DNA of 64,000 nucleotides from Pyronema omphalodes (lineage: Eukaryota; Ascomycota; Pezizomycetes; Pezizales; Pyronemataceae). Both the position numbers and the translations under genes were made by a program. Where the stretch lies: positions 428,001-492,000 of the forward strand of contig JAJJXM010000027.1 of assembly GCA_024516155.1 (NCBI GenBank), given 5' to 3'. Below the pieces are notes generated by a model that was not told where the DNA came from, ran no database searches, and worked only from the letters and a program-made list of their open reading frames with translations. Shown piece by piece: positions 47,301-59,666 of this stretch; the stretch's first letter is position 1, and the number at the start of each line of letters is the position of its first letter.

Positions 47301-49329
47301 AACATGATTCACAATCGGAATATCACTGATCATACACATCAAACTTTTATTTTACATGACGAACCTACTCTAATCTTAATTCCAAACCGGAATTATGATT
47401 TCTCCGAAGGCTCTATCCAATCCATCCTCGGCCCAAGAAAAGAGCAGATTCCTAGGTTTCAAATTTCAGCGCCTACGCATACCGGTGGCCATGGTTCATC
47501 GGCCATCTTAACAACAACCATGCTCCCAGTCGTAGATCGAGCCCGGGGAGCCCGCATAATTCAACATCCTGGCTTAGTCACGCTAGACTCTACTCCCATA
47601 CATACATACAGCTCCACAACGGAACTTGAAAACCCTCTTCCCTTCTCATCGGCCCGCCGGAGATTTCCCGTCGGCAACGCATATATTTGGGCAAGACTCT
47701 TCGAAGACCCTTAAAAGGATATAAACAATGTAGATTTCTTCAAATATTATTGGACAATTCCATTACTTGCTACTATCCGACTTACTTGGCTTTACGTAGC
47801 TTTACCTGTCTTTGTCTAGCTTTTCCTGGCCTAACAATCCAGTCTTTCCCCGAACTTGAACTTGGTACATATCTCCATCTCCGCATGTCGGTGAGCCGTA
47901 AGTTCGTCCGAACTAGTTTATAGAACTAGAGGACCCTGGAACTAGTGAGATATGTACCAGAGATGTCAACTTGCAAGAAAACTCTGATCAGGATACATAT
48001 GCTCGATCTTTGGAGCCCTTTTTAAATCCGGGGGATTGGTTGTGGAAGGAAACAGGCCCCAAGAAACATCGATGGTAGGTAACCTTAAACCCTGATGATG
48101 GTGAAGTCCCGAAGCGATACATGATGAGATGAGGTGAGGTGAGGTGGAGAAACATGGAGTGGGTTGAACCCTAGAATCTCCGAGTGAGCGCTTGGGGCAC
48201 AGATGGAGATGGAGTTCAAGCGCAGCAGATGAGATGGGGCTACTGGGTAACGCCCCCAAGGAAGAAACTTTTCTCTGCACCCTTTACTGAGCGATTTAAA
48301 GACAAAATTGGCATCTTCGCTTTACGTTTCTTAGTTGGTTTTTCCATCCAGAAAGTTTCCGTCTGGTTTCCCCGCTTTTATGTTTCGCGGGGCGTTTTTA
48401 TCCACTTCGCCGAGTGTGTGAGTTGAATGGCTGAAAGCTGAATTTACATACGCCTGTGCGAGAAGCATGGTTTTTACACTTTCGATATACCCTGAAAAAG
48501 CCAATGGATAATTTATTTGACCACAAGATACAACTAAATCATGGATACTATGGAAAACCTCAGCGTAACTATGTCAATTGATTGGTAAATATGTACTGGG
48601 ATTCCTGGGGCCTTGTGCTTTTGTGTAGAATACAAGGTTGGGTTGTGCTTTTAGATTCTCATCACACATGCGCAGTAAGATTATCGTAAGGCTGAGCTGC
48701 TTTTGCATTTCCGTCACGCACGGCAACCGAAGAATGTTCCTTATGAAATCCAACTGATCATTGCTAGATTGAATCTTGGCTTAATGTAACAATGATTGTG
48801 CCTCATGATCGCGTAGCAATATTTAAATATCCATACCAGAGCTGAGCCATGCTCAAGTCATCCACTCATCCATCATCTTCAATATATTTCTCACGTTGCA
48901 CAACATAATCTTACATCTAACTGCTCTTATCTCCCGATATCAAGCAGGCATTATGCGGTGACGTCTACATACTCGTATGCTGATTTGTTGGTGGGAGGTA
49001 GAGAAACTTTCACACTTTATATAAATGCTTTCGTCAACCGGGTGCAATTCCTTGGAACAAGGTTGAATTGAGGGAGCCGGTGCACTTCATGGATAAATGA
49101 TCGAACTTATATGTAGTGGTGGTCAGGAGGGTATGAGGATTTGTTCCACAGTGTTGGATGCAGCTTCGTGGGGGATGGAATCGTGATTCCAAACTTCCAA
49201 ACAGATACTCTAAAGGACTCAATTAGGTGCTATCTTACATCTAACTCGCCTAGCCTGTCCCAGCCTCGCCTAGCCTTGCTTTGCTTCTTCGCTTGCTATG
49301 TACTTAACCTCAAATCATACCTTCTCACT
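44351..49329. other. 5-kb gene-poor region
   Basis: Includes the 5' flank of the GDS1-like gene. Frames such as those at 45612, 47304 and 48184 have no recognisable domain, no splice context and odd composition. One copy of the palindrome TATGGTGCACCATA lies at 46412-46425. Nothing else was identified. Confidence 0.5.
46412..46425. repeat. 14-bp palindrome, copy 1 of 3
   Basis: TATGGTGCACCATA is a perfect palindrome that also occurs at 59653-59666 and 60202-60215. The flanks of the three sites are unrelated. Confidence 0.8.
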
Positions 49330-50578
49330 CTATTCCTTTTCAACGTCATGGAGCAGCATCTTCTTGTTCTTATTCTCTGGCTCCTTCTGCTGTGGCTTCT
49401 CTTGTAGCTTCTCTTGTACCTTTGGCTTAACCGCCTCCTTCAGATCTTCTTCAAGCTCCTGTATTCTAATCTGCACTCTTTCCTTCTCCCCCTCATCCTT
49501 CTCCCCCTCATCCTTATTCCTTAACGGTGGCTTTGCCTCAATCCAATAAGTAGTACCAAAATGATACCTTGAAACCTTCTCCACCCTCAAGTTAGATTCC
49601 CCAAGGATGGCTTCGATATCTCTATTCCACCAGCACCCCCACTTCTCCGCATGCTTATCCGCCCCCAAATCCAAAATTCGGTTCAACCACTCATAATGAC
49701 TCTTTCCATGCTCCAAAAGAATGATGTTTCCCTCATCCTTGCAAGCGTCCCCAAGGTTATTCAGCAATTTCACTGGGCTGTGATGAGAACACATTCCCAT
49801 AGACTGTACCACCGTATCGAATCTTTCTCCCGTCTTGGTCCGCATCGGCTCTCCAGCATCTTGTACCAAAAACCGTACTTTCTCCGCATACTTCGGATAT
49901 CTTGTCAAAAACTCCTTCCTAGCAATACGAAGCATAGGTTCATTTGAGTCCACAAATGTCAACCCCTTAACCTTACGCTCAGTTACGGGAAAGTATTTCA
50001 TATTTCTTCCCGTTCCAGCAGAGGCCTCAAGAACTTCTCCCCTAGCACGACTGGCCATCCATCTTCGCAAGATTGGCATTCCCATAGCGAGCTCGGAACC
50101 TCCAATTTCCGAGTCATATTTCTTTGCAATGTCGGTGTAGACATAGGATGTGTCTTCCTGCTCAGAGAGGGGTTTGGCTTTGATTTCGGAGTTCTCGACT
50201 ACATGGTTGGTCGTGACGTAGAGGTAGGCACCGTAGACGACGGCTCCATAGAGGGCTAATCCACCGAGATAGAGGGGGACTTTGCTACGGGGTTTAACGG
50301 GAGGAGGAGGCGGCGGGTGGAGCTTTGCTTCGCGGGCGGCGAGGACAGGTTGAACAGGGGGACTGAATGATTATGTTAGCTGAGGAGCTTAATTGGATCT
50401 GTGAAGCTGTTGTTGAAAGCTCTCAGTTCGGACCTCCGGGATGGACTCACGCCCTGCGCTCCTTGTTGACGTAGAAGATTGGCTTGGGGACACCGAGGGG
50501 AGTGTTTTCGGGGGAGGGCCTCGCGGGCTTAGGCGGAGTAGGCCCCTTGCGGAATCCAGGCTTTGATTTCGGAGGCAT
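49330..50578 (-). CDS. oms1: OMS1-type mitochondrial methyltransferase
   Basis: Two exons, 50451-50578 and 49330-50362, with an 88-nt intron (donor GTGAGT, acceptor TTCAG), giving 386 residues. The N-terminus is basic and Pro-rich without acidic residues up to Glu24 (MPPKSKPGFRKGPTPPKPAR), as expected for mitochondrial import. A single membrane segment follows at about 72-93 (PLYLGGLALYGAVVYGAYLYV). A class I SAM-dependent methyltransferase domain starts with motif I EVLEASAGTGRN (about 152-163). It continues with GLTFVDSNEPML (motif II, acidic residue), FDTVVQSMGMCSH (motif IV) and IILLEHG. This layout of import signal, one anchor and methyltransferase domain is that of Oms1, an inner-membrane protein in yeast. 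The C-terminal 60 residues are charged, with imperfect GEKDEGEKERV and Lys/Gln repeats, and probably coiled. It is head-to-head with CDC123. Substrate unknown. Confidence 0.9.
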
Positions 50579-50964
50579 GGTGGGAGTTCGGGGGTGTGCG
50601 GCGGAGAAAACGCGGTAAATTGAAGCCGATCACATCGCAAGATCACTTAACGCGCTTCAGAATAGAGTGCCCCTCCTTCGATGACGCACCACATCCAATA
50701 CCGCGTTTCTTGACAATTTTTCGTATCACCAAACATGATTATTGAGATTATACGTAAATTTGTAACATACAAATGAACTTATTAGGGAATGACAAATCAT
50801 TTATGACGCGTTGAAGACCTTCTGTCATACACCCCGCCGAGCCATTACCCGCCCCTAAGCTTCTTTGGCTGCCCCTCCAAACACCCCACCAAAAGAGTCA
50901 TATCGAGATCTTCTTTCGTTTACAACCACTTCTCCACCGACACAACTTCAGAAAATTACAAAAA
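50579..50964. promoter_or_regulatory. Shared divergent promoter oms1 / CDC123
   Basis: 386 bp between opposite start codons, so both promoters must overlap or adjoin. No TATA box stands out, which fits housekeeping genes. Confidence 0.6.
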
Positions 50965-52176
50965 ATGTCGTCAACAACAATCGACCTCGAAGCCACCGGA
51001 GGACCCTCTGACGCCCCCGCCTCACCGACTCTCGCACCCGCTCGCACCCTCCGCGATATCTTCCCGCCGGTCTACAAAACCCACATTCTCAACTGCTCCT
51101 ACCCCAAATGGCACACTAAATACCGATCTTTGACCCCCAAGACCCGGATTATTCCCCTCGATGACACCTTCATCTCCTACCTCCGCGCCGACGGCATCGT
51201 CCTCCCCTCTGACGAAGACCAAATCACCACTCTGGACAGCGACTCTGAGGACGAAGAGGAGGATTCCGACGACGATGAAGGAAGTCCTCAGTTGGACCCT
51301 TGTGTCTTATTCCCCGAGATCCATCAGAAGATCAAAGACACCATTCATGAGCTTGGAGGAAAGGTTGCGCCAAAGCTAAACTGGAGTTCACCCAAGGATG
51401 CTACATTCATGACTGCCAACTCCGCCGAGTGCAGAAAGCCTGGTGACATTTACCTTCTTTTTAAGAGCTCGGATTTCATTACCCATGACTTGGAACATGC
51501 CTACGACGAGTGTATTGATGAGGGAGTCCCTGCGCCTGAGGAACAGCCCGAGCTAGAGCAGGCCAACATTCCCTATGGATTAGTATTGAGGAAATGGTTC
51601 AAAATTAACCCGTCCATGGAGTTCCGGTGTTTTGTTCGTGGACGGAGGTTATTGGCTGTTTCACAAAGGGAACTGAACCACTTTGAGTTCTTGGAGGATA
51701 TGAAGAACGAGTTGCTTTACTGCATCAGGGAATTCTTTGATGAGAACCTTAGATATACCTTCCCAGATGGGGACTTTGTGTTTGATTGCTATATCCCCAT
51801 GACGGAGGCGGAGAGGAAGAAGGTGTGGTTGATTGACATCAACCCATTTGCACCGAGGACGGACCCGTTGCTGTTTTCTTGGGTTGAGCTACTGGAGTTG
51901 CCGTTTGATGGAGATGAGGCGGAGGGTAGGGGAAGGTATCCCGAGTTGAGATTGGTGAAGAAGGGCGATCCTGAGGCGTATTCGTTTGCCACTCCCCAGT
52001 ATAGCACTAGCAAGTTGCCACAGGAGGTCGTACAAGCCGGACTCGAAGGAGATGAGGCAATTTGGGAATTCGCAAAGAGGTGGAAGGATATCGTTGGGAA
52101 GATGGAGGCCAAGGACAAGAAAGCGGAGGAAGATAAGAAAGCCGAGGGAATGAAGAAGGCAGAGGAGCAAAAGTAA
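50965..52176 (+). CDS. cdc123: Cell division cycle protein 123 (eIF2 assembly chaperone)
   Basis: Intronless gene of 403 codons. The D123 domain is complete: ILNCSYPKWHTKYRSLTPKTRIIPLDDTFISYLRADGI near the start, then a Glu/Asp-rich insert (about 86-112), then WSSPKDATFM. There follow GDIYLLFKSSDFITHDLEHAYDEC, YGLVLRKWFKINPSMEFRCFVRGRRLLAVSQRE, FVFDCYIP and KVWLIDINPFAPRTDPLLFSW, which hold the ATP-grasp metal and nucleotide contacts. The last 35 residues are a Lys/Glu/Ala-rich helix. The family binds eIF2-gamma and promotes assembly of the eIF2 translation initiation complex in the cytosol. Length and order agree with fungal orthologues. It is convergent with the next gene, with a 189-bp gap, and head-to-head with oms1. 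Confidence 0.96.
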   Translation: MSSTTIDLEATGGPSDAPASPTLAPARTLRDIFPPVYKTHILNCSYPKWHTKYRSLTPKTRIIPLDDTFISYLRADGIVLPSDEDQITTLDSDSEDEEEDSDDDEGSPQLDPCVLFPEIHQKIKDTIHELGGKVAPKLNWSSPKDATFMTANSAECRKPGDIYLLFKSSDFITHDLEHAYDECIDEGVPAPEEQPELEQANIPYGLVLRKWFKINPSMEFRCFVRGRRLLAVSQRELNHFEFLEDMKNELLYCIREFFDENLRYTFPDGDFVFDCYIPMTEAERKKVWLIDINPFAPRTDPLLFSWVELLELPFDGDEAEGRGRYPELRLVKKGDPEAYSFATPQYSTSKLPQEVVQAGLEGDEAIWEFAKRWKDIVGKMEAKDKKAEEDKKAEGMKKAEEQK

Positions 52177-52365
52177 TTGTGTCTTTAGGGTATGGGAAAT
52201 GGCGTTGGTCGGTGCTTTTTATGTTTACAAAATATCATAGTTTTACAGACTTTCTACGCTGAAATCAAGTGGTTATATTTTACAAATTACTATTTGTCTC
52301 TCTTGTGTGTATACAGAGCACCAGTGCCGTATTCTCTTGGTCTCCGATTTATGCAAAAATTCCGG

Positions 52366-53515
52366 TCATGCACCAAATCTACTCGCTGCCAAACTCTTCA
52401 GCATAGCCATGGTTCTCTCCTCCTTCTCTTTCATTCCCTGCACCCTCTCCTCCCGTTCAGCAATCCGAGCCTTCAGTATCTGTTCCCTTCTCAGTTCCCG
52501 TTCATTCTTTTTCCTCTCCATCGCCGCCTTCTTCTGGGCCAATGTCTGCTCCCCGCCTCCAAACACAACTTCATCATTCATCTCCTCTACCTCCGCTGAT
52601 TTCTCCCTAAAAGCTCTCATCTTCTCTCCAACCTCTTTCTTCTTCTCTAGCATACGTTCCCTAGTACCAGCTTCGGCACGGGGCACTAAATCCTCTAGAG
52701 CTTCCTTCTGCCTCTTCCGGTCCATTTTCCTCTCCCACCTCAAATCCTCCCTCCGAGCTTCCCTGTCCTCCTCCGCCAATTCTTTCTGTAGTTCCAATTC
52801 CTCAAATCCAGGTGCTCTAGGTCCCTTTCGGGTTCTCTGCTCCTCCTCTCCCGGTGGTTTAGGTCCGAACTCATCCTCTGAGCTATCCTCGTCACTGGAG
52901 GGTTCGTCGCGCCGGGATCTCTTCGGCGGTGGCGCTCTCTGAGAGGCTTCGCTAACGAGGGCATTGATGGAGTTTTCCAAAGCGGTATTAGGAGCATTGA
53001 CAGGTGCTCCGTGTAGCTGAATTTGCAGGACGCGCTCATACCATCCACGTGCTAGTTCGCCACGATTACTGACCATTAGCCAGGCTGTTCTTGCATCATA
53101 ACCCTTGGGAGACACCACCCTCGATCCCAGGAACCTCAGAGGTGAAGATGGGGACTCACTAGTGTGATACGAAGCTTTTGAAACGGCTTTTGGCCATGCG
53201 TTCGTCAAGCTCGGAGAGGTTTAGCCCTTTTTGAACATCGAGGTAGCTAGAGAAGACGCTGGATAAGAGGTCATAATCGCGGGTGCTAATGGGAATGGCG
53301 TTCATAGGCAAAGTGGGAGGTGGGGATCGTGTGCGTTTTTTGGAGGAGCGTTCGCTTTTTTCGGTGCGATCGCGGTCGCGGTCGCGGTCACGTCGGGAAT
53401 CGCGACGACTGCTCGAGGAATCGCGTTCACGGTGGCGCCGACGAGAGGAATCTCTTTCGCGGTGACCGTCGCGGTCTCGGTGCCGCCTGGAGTGGTGACG
53501 GGAGGAGTCTGACAT
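52366..53515 (-). CDS. RS-rich, coiled-coil nuclear protein (splicing-related?)
   Basis: Two exons, 53160-53515 and 52366-53068, with a 91-nt intron (donor GTGAGT, acceptor GTCAG), giving 352 residues. Residues 1-60 are an Arg/Ser/Asp/His-rich, RS-like region (SSRRRHRERDSSSSRRDSRRDRDRDRDR), common in nuclear pre-mRNA processing proteins. A short folded part follows: LPMNAIPISTRDYDLLSSVFSSYLDVQKGLNLSELDERMAKSRFKSFVSHYNRGELARGWYERV, restored by splicing (SHY|NRGEL). Then comes an acidic segment with FGPKPPG, and a Lys/Glu/Arg-rich coiled coil to the end (TRERMLEKKKEVGEKMRAF, KKNERELRREQILKARIAEREERVQGMKEKEERTMAMLKSLAASRF). Homologues in other ascomycetes are sometimes labelled RNA helicase HEL117, but no helicase motif is present. 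A role in splicing is inferred only from composition. Confidence 0.82.
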
Positions 53516-53795
53516 CGTTGAAGCTCCTAAGGCTCGCTAAGCTGTTTATATCGTGATTCTGTGGTTCTGATTCGTTTGTAGAGCGTGTCTTGGATTTCGA
53601 AAGTGTTCTAGAAGAAGCTTAAAAGAGCTCGGGCTTTGCCTTGGAAGGGTCCTGAAATGACACGAGTTACCCGGTGATGCATGACATTGAGCTTCCCGCG
53701 CGCAGGCGCAGCGGCCCGTCGCGGCATACACGAGTCTAATTAGATACACCCCGCGAACTGTCAACCTGCGACATCCCCTCAGAGAACTTACTGCC
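53516..53795. promoter_or_regulatory. Shared divergent promoter
   Basis: 280 bp between opposite start codons of the RS-rich protein gene and the TRAPPC12-like gene. Too short for fully separate promoters. Confidence 0.55.
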
Positions 53796-55180
53796 ATGTC
53801 CGCACCACCACCAGCCCCCCTACAGAAGGGACATACCAGAAATCCTTCTACGGATGATCGCCGTGGTATGTTCATCAGTTTTTGGAGCTTGCAAAGCTCC
53901 GCCGGGAAGGAGCTCATGATCCATAGCTCGAGATAGCTAATAAGCTCCAGTTCCAATACCACGGAGGCGTACAAAGGGTCCATTAGATCTAGACGAGTAT
54001 GTTTCTTCTGATATTACCCACTCAAACCTCAGTAGTTAACATCTCTATAGCCCGCCATTCTCCCCCACCTCTCCCATCATGAGTACTCCGCCATTACTCA
54101 CACCTCCTACGCACCCAAACTCTCGCTCTCCAGCTCCTTCACCACCTCCGAAGCCCCAAACTCACGACCTCAGCTTTCTCCTTCATCCGTCTAATTTCCA
54201 TCCACTTCCTCTTCACATATTACCGGGGCCGTTCCTCTCAGCTCCGAGTCCAACCGGCACATCCTCCCAACTCCTCTCAACCTTCCACTTCCGCGCCGCT
54301 GCCATCTCCGCTGCCACCGCACTAACGAGCCTCCCCCCACCACCAAATCACACGATTCTCCAGCTCTGGTATACCCGTCTCCTTTCTCTCATCCTGAGTC
54401 ACTGCCGAACACTCGCCGCCCAAGAAATCAAAGCATTCCAAGACCTCAACAGCGGCTTCTACAATGACCCAATTAGTGGGCGATCCATTTTACCATGGGA
54501 GCTCCGGGTATTAGCAGTGACTCTACAACAAGATGCTAGGAGACAGGTAGCGGCTTATTATGATCTTGCGGCGGAGTGTAGAGTTGCGGCTATGGATATG
54601 GCTGTTGCGGAAGAAGAGAGAGGACGATGGAGAAAGAGACTTGCGGAGCTGGGTGTGAGGGTGGCTAATTCTTTAATACAGCTGGGGGATCTTGCGGCGG
54701 CGGCAAGGCATCTTAAGGGGTTGAAGGCGGTAGAGGCTACCACTGAGGTCGGGTTGGTTTATCTTAGGGCCGGAATGGTGAAGGAGGCTGCTGAGTGCTT
54801 GGGTGGTGATGATGAGAGAATGAAGGGGTTGGTGGCAATGGCAGATGGAAGGTGGAAAGAGGCAGTTGATATTTGGGGGGCTTTGAATGATGAGGTATCG
54901 AGGAATAATGCAGCTGTTTGCTGGTTGTACCTCGGAAAACTCGAGGAGGTGAGTGATATGCCATGCAGATGGCCGAGTGATGATTAAAGCTAACTGGTCA
55001 TAGGCACGCAAAATTTTAGAGGGACTGGTCGAAGAGGGTAAAGTCTCAGAGGGACTTATCTTTAATTTGGCAACAGTATATGAGCTCTGTGGTGAGACGA
55101 GTAAGACGCTGAAGTTGCAGCTTGCCGAAAAGGTAGCTGCACATGGAAGGGAATTCACCAATTCGGCCTTTAAGATGTAG
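53796..55180 (+). CDS. TRAPPC12-like TPR protein (vesicle trafficking)
   Basis: Four exons: 53796-53865, 53951-53996, 54051-54948 and 55004-55180, with introns of 85, 54 and 55 nt, all GT-AG and in frame, giving 396 residues. The first exons encode a disordered leader with RRRTKGPLDLDDPPF, restored only if the 46-nt second exon is included. After a Pro-rich stretch come HDLSFLLHPSNFHPLPLHILPGPFLS and a long helical repeat region: AAISAATALTS, QLWYTRLLSLILSHCRTLAAQEIKAFQDL, then TPR-like pairs (LIQLGDLAAAARHLKGLKAV, VGLVYLRAGMVKEAAECLGG, NNAAVCWLYLGKLEEARKIL). It ends LIFNLATVYELCGETSKTLKLQLAEKV...FTNSAFKM, which parallels the C-terminus of TRAPPC12. The human protein is a subunit of the TRAPPIII tethering complex in ER-Golgi traffic; the same role here is inferred. 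The alternative start at the internal ATG (54079) would lose the conserved leader. Confidence 0.86.
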
Positions 55181-56000
55181 TATGTCTAAGGGGTTTCGGT
55201 GTTTGGGTGCCACCTTCATGGAAGTAAGAGTTTGCATCCGGGAATAACGATATATCTGAATTATTCCATGTCCAAATAACGTTGTATATATAAATTTGTA
55301 ATGATATACTACCAAAAGACCGTTGCCATACGCGATGTGTTTGAAAATAAAGTCATCGGATAAAGGCTTCAATCAAGGAACTTCGAATTAGACACATTAT
55401 CATTCCAAATCAATTCAAAAGATGGTTTAGGAGAGGGTTGTATGGGAGGAACTAAATCCAAGAGCAGAGGCGGTCTTGGCACTGGTGTTGTAGTCATACA
55501 GTATCAATCGGTGACCCAAAATCCCTAATTTTCTTTCTCAGCTTCATTCATGAGAAGGAAACTGAAAATCGCCGTTACTCGAAATACTAGGTCAATTGAA
55601 TCGTGTGAAGTTCAAGGTAGACAAATTACCGCACATGCGGATAAGTCTTCTGTATCAAGCTCGGAATGACTATCGGTACTCAGCCCGGTGCCCATATAGC
55701 GGGGATTTGCCATGCGTGTCGGGACGACTTCCAACATCCGTCAAACCCAATTATAAATTACTACTGCGGTCTCTCGAAGATCTAGTTTGTGCCATCAAAT
55801 ATGCAATTTTTTATCATCACTTAAAGTGGGATAGGCATCATAATCAGGATTGAAATATAAGTATTCGTTTTTTTCGTAACTCATGGTACATGTCCAAGTC
55901 CTTCAGGACTAACTACCTCGACTAGGTTCCCGCCAGTAGCCGACTATGAAAAAGAAATGAAGATAAAATATACAAAAGAAACCAAGGATATATGTCGAAT
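55181..56000. other. Convergent intergenic region
   Basis: 820 bp with the 3' ends of the TRAPPC12-like and MetE-like genes. No gene recognised. Confidence 0.55.
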
Positions 56001-57425
56001 CTAAATCGCCAAAATAGCACTGGCAAGCTCGGTTCCCTTAATTCTGGCCTCAATCTTCTGGAATGCAATTTTTCGTGCGGCATCAGGTCCCTCATATTTA
56101 GGCTTAACATCAATGCTGAAAGGAGAGAATCCACAGTCATCAGTGCTACCAAGACGCTCCTTGGGAATGTACTTGGCGGCCTCAAGAAGGGCATCACGGA
56201 CTTCCTCAGGAGTCTCAACTCTGGGGCTTAGAGGATTGGTGACTCCCACAAAGGCGACCTATCGTTGGTTAATTCTGCATGCTCATAGCTGGGGTAAATT
56301 CCGCGGAGAAATGTGAGATCTTCATACCTGAGCAACGCCGTTGGCATCAGCACGAGAGTGCTCGCCGATCAACTTGTAGATCCGAGATCTATCAGATTCG
56401 GTTGAGAGCTGGATGAGGAAATAACCAGCGTTGATTTGGAACATGCTGGGAAGCCTACGATAGTCGATCATATCATCAGCAGACGTTGTAGAGCATGGTA
56501 TAATGTAGGGCTTACAGCTCAGCGTAGTCAACGTCCTTGCTGTGAACACTGTCACAGTCTCCTCCGGGACAGGTGTGGATTCCAATGTTTCTACGCTCAT
56601 CGGCACTGAAGCGGTCAAGAACCTTGTTGTTGAGATCAATGAAGGTCTGGAGCATCTTCTTGCCCGTCCAGGGGTTTCGGGGGTCGTTCTTGCATGCAAG
56701 ACGTCCTAGGATTGTTAGAGCCCAGTTTTTATATATGACAATAAAACAATATACCTTCGGTGAAGTCAATAGACACACGGGGAACACCGGCCTCGAAACA
56801 CTTGCGGATGTCCTTTTCACACTCATCCACAAGGTCCTTCACGAACTCCTCCCGGGTGTATCCCTCAATCTCACCATCGAGGGGGTAGAGAAGGTACAAC
56901 ATTGAGGGGGCAATCACAGCCTGCTTCAAGGGCTTTGTGGCATACTTCTTGGACCTGTTGTAGTAGTCGACGGCGTAAGTCTTGTAGCGGAAAGGTCCTT
57001 TGACAAGACGGGGAAGCTGTCTATGGTGTCCATCATCGAAGATAGCACTTCAATCAAAGTCAGTCAATCCGGTAATCGGAAGAAAAAATTGGTCACCTAC
57101 AAATACTGTCCATCTGCAGCGAGGTTGTCCGCAAGACCGGTTCCCATCAAAGTATCAGTGAGAGGGTAGGTAGCGAAACTTGAGGCACGGTTCTCTCCAT
57201 CGGTTGCACACCATTGGCCAGTGGCCTCCATGCACTGAATTGAGTCCTTGCAAGCTTCGTCTTGTTCCAGCTCAAGCTGCTCTTTGGTGATCTGTGTTAT
57301 TCGTTAGCATGAGAGTAACACCATTATCATGAAAATTATACCTTTCCGGCATCGTAGTCCGCATAAGCTTGTTGAAGCTTCGCAGGTCTGGGAAGAGAGC
57401 CAACGGGTTCGGTGGGAATGGTCAT
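56001..57425 (-). CDS. Cobalamin-independent methionine synthase-like protein (MetE C-terminal type)
   Basis: Six exons on minus: 57342-57425, 57101-57291, 56755-57047, 56516-56705, 56328-56454 and 56001-56258, separated by introns of 49-69 nt. All junctions are in frame, giving 380 residues. The protein is a single UROD/MetE-like barrel. It starts MTIPTEPVGSLPRPAKL, the conserved substrate-proximal segment of the short MetE homologues. Later come GVPRVSIDFTEG, the zinc-site candidates GIHTCPGGDCDS (H232, C234, C239) and STDDCGFSPFS (C337), which fit the His-Cys-Cys metal pattern of the family. It lacks the N-terminal half of true methionine synthase (about 760 residues), so it is not the main housekeeping enzyme. 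Related short fungal proteins are annotated as methionine synthase II-like or UROD/MetE-like. Methyl transfer to a thiol is a family-based guess. It is convergent with the TRAPPC12-like gene and has the most introns in the window. Confidence 0.9.
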
Positions 57426-59652
57426 GATTGTGGTGAGGATTAACTTGAGAGACTTGAAGGTGGAGATGGAGTGTCTTTAAGTGGAGGGTGGTGAGTGATT
57501 GTTGATCAAGGTGGAAAATGGAGGAGTATTTCAATGGATTCTTGACAAACTGATCGACAGAGACCCCGCGGTTACTACGCGGGGCCATAATAATCCAAAA
57601 ATTGGATATCACGTTGAACTCCCGCCTAGTATCGGTCATTATTCCTAACATTAATCCTCTAGCCTCTCTCAGAAACCTCAAAAATCCATGAGCGTCTTCT
57701 GTGGCACCAGAGATGTAGATGTGTGTAGTGATACCTATCCCAGAAAGATTTACTGTGCATGTCACTACCACCATTCCTAGTTGTAGTTATTGTCACACAA
57801 CCGTGAAGCAAATAAATTAACTAGAACCTGGAAATTTCACTCGGCCGCTGTCTCGCGAATAAGGGACTGCATCTGCTCCACAAAATTGTGCCCCTGCTAT
57901 TGCATGTGGTGATTAATTGGGTCCGGATGGATCTATGGTTCGATTACTGGCTTCATGTAGCTACTATGGAATGCTCCAGGTTGAACATCGACGGTTTGGA
58001 GATGCTGTAATGACACTTGGAGCTAGTCTGATAATCCTATTTAGCGAGGGTAATGAGATGAGGGATCTCAACTCCCATCTACTCTAGGTTGCCAAGATGG
58101 GATAAGGAATACGATTTAGTGATTGTGTTAGCGCTAGATATGATTACCCTAGAGAATGTAGAAGAAGTAAACAATATGTGCATAAACGATACGTATCCGG
58201 ACGTCCAAGACAACTTTAAATGAAGAAAGCCAATGAGCTCTGCGGTACTTCGGTGAGAGTCAAAGCCAACGCGTATCAAACAGCCTATCATGTTTCCTTT
58301 TTTCTGAGCGTATTTTCACAAGTCCAAATAGCCGCTAAACCTCACTATTACACACCGTTAGTTGCGAGGATCTCGCGGGATACCAGTTGGAATCTGAGGA
58401 TAATATTTCTACACACAAAAAGCTACTGCATATCATAAAGGATATCCAACAAGAAATGCATGTACGCGGACTTGAGCCGATACACCCCCAACATTTCGGA
58501 TACTCGGTGCCGCGTACGGCTTCCTCGGAAGAAGCTTTACACGTACTCTCACGTACTCAATTGATTCTCAGGTTTTGGCGTACATGCCATCTTTACCTGT
58601 TTAATTTATTGGGCTACCAATAGCCCGAATGCATGGCAATACGAATTCCGGAAGTAAATGGACAGATATCATCAACCCGGGTTCGAATAAAGCGAAAGTA
58701 TATCGCCGGATGTTGAGAAATGGTTCGCTTTAGGATCATCAGCCTATATGTTGACCAGGGCCCAGGTGACCATGCAAGAAGATGATTAAAGTATCTAAGC
58801 CCGGAGCCTAGGAGAAAGGTGCTGTAAGTGACGGTGTCTGGGTGCAAGGTGACTATCATGAGTCCGGCGGTCTTGGGGTCAATGTAGTGCGCAATATGTT
58901 GCGTAGGCTAAAGGTTGAGCAACCACGGTTATGAAGAGCAAAGTGGGCATTTAGTGGGAAGCCGGATGAGCTACAGGTAATTGCATACATATATCCATGT
59001 GCATACTTCATTATGGACGTTTTCCAGTACATGAAACATTGTTTAATTATAATGCAGCCGTATTAGAACTTGCCTGATTGACAAGGCCAGAATTATAGCT
59101 GGATATCATAACAGTCCTCATATCTGCTGGTATAGTTGGCAGAACTTTGTTATATCGGGAGTTTACGACATCAGAAAAGCGGATTTGATGGGTTAGACTC
59201 GCTGGAGCCGTCATAGAGGTTGCGTCAGGCACGCAGATATAGGTGGTAGGTTTGATACTGAGCATGTATGTAGCTGGTGTTCTTGCTGTTTGAAGCTCCT
59301 GAGGCTACTAGACTTTTTGATATTCGTTAGCTGCATTACCTGAGTTGACTTGTATAAACGTGGAATAGTTAAGTAGGAGGCCTTTCCATTCCGGAGTTGA
59401 TTCTCCCAACCCATACTCCTTCTGGTGGTAGGTTAATCGCAAATGCAACTTGCAGCATTGCATGAACCGAGCATACTATACCGCTGACCTACGAAGGCTA
59501 CTATTAATTTAGCAGATTTCCCGTTTAATGGAATATCTCCAGAGTGGAAGCGTTAACGAATTTACAAACCGAGGATAGCCAGCACTACAGCGTGCGGAAT
59601 GGGAAGCCTGCAGAAAAAAAGCCCGTCACCCGGAAGGGAGCGCCCGTGACAC

Positions 59653-59666
59653 TATGGTGCACCATA
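59653..59666. repeat. 14-bp palindrome, copy 2 of 3
   Basis: TATGGTGCACCATA. A second small palindrome, TATGGGTACCATA-like, follows immediately. Confidence 0.8.

Noticed and set aside
47304..47714. 136-codon plus-strand frame
   Set aside because: No family resemblance, irregular composition and no supporting introns or neighbours.
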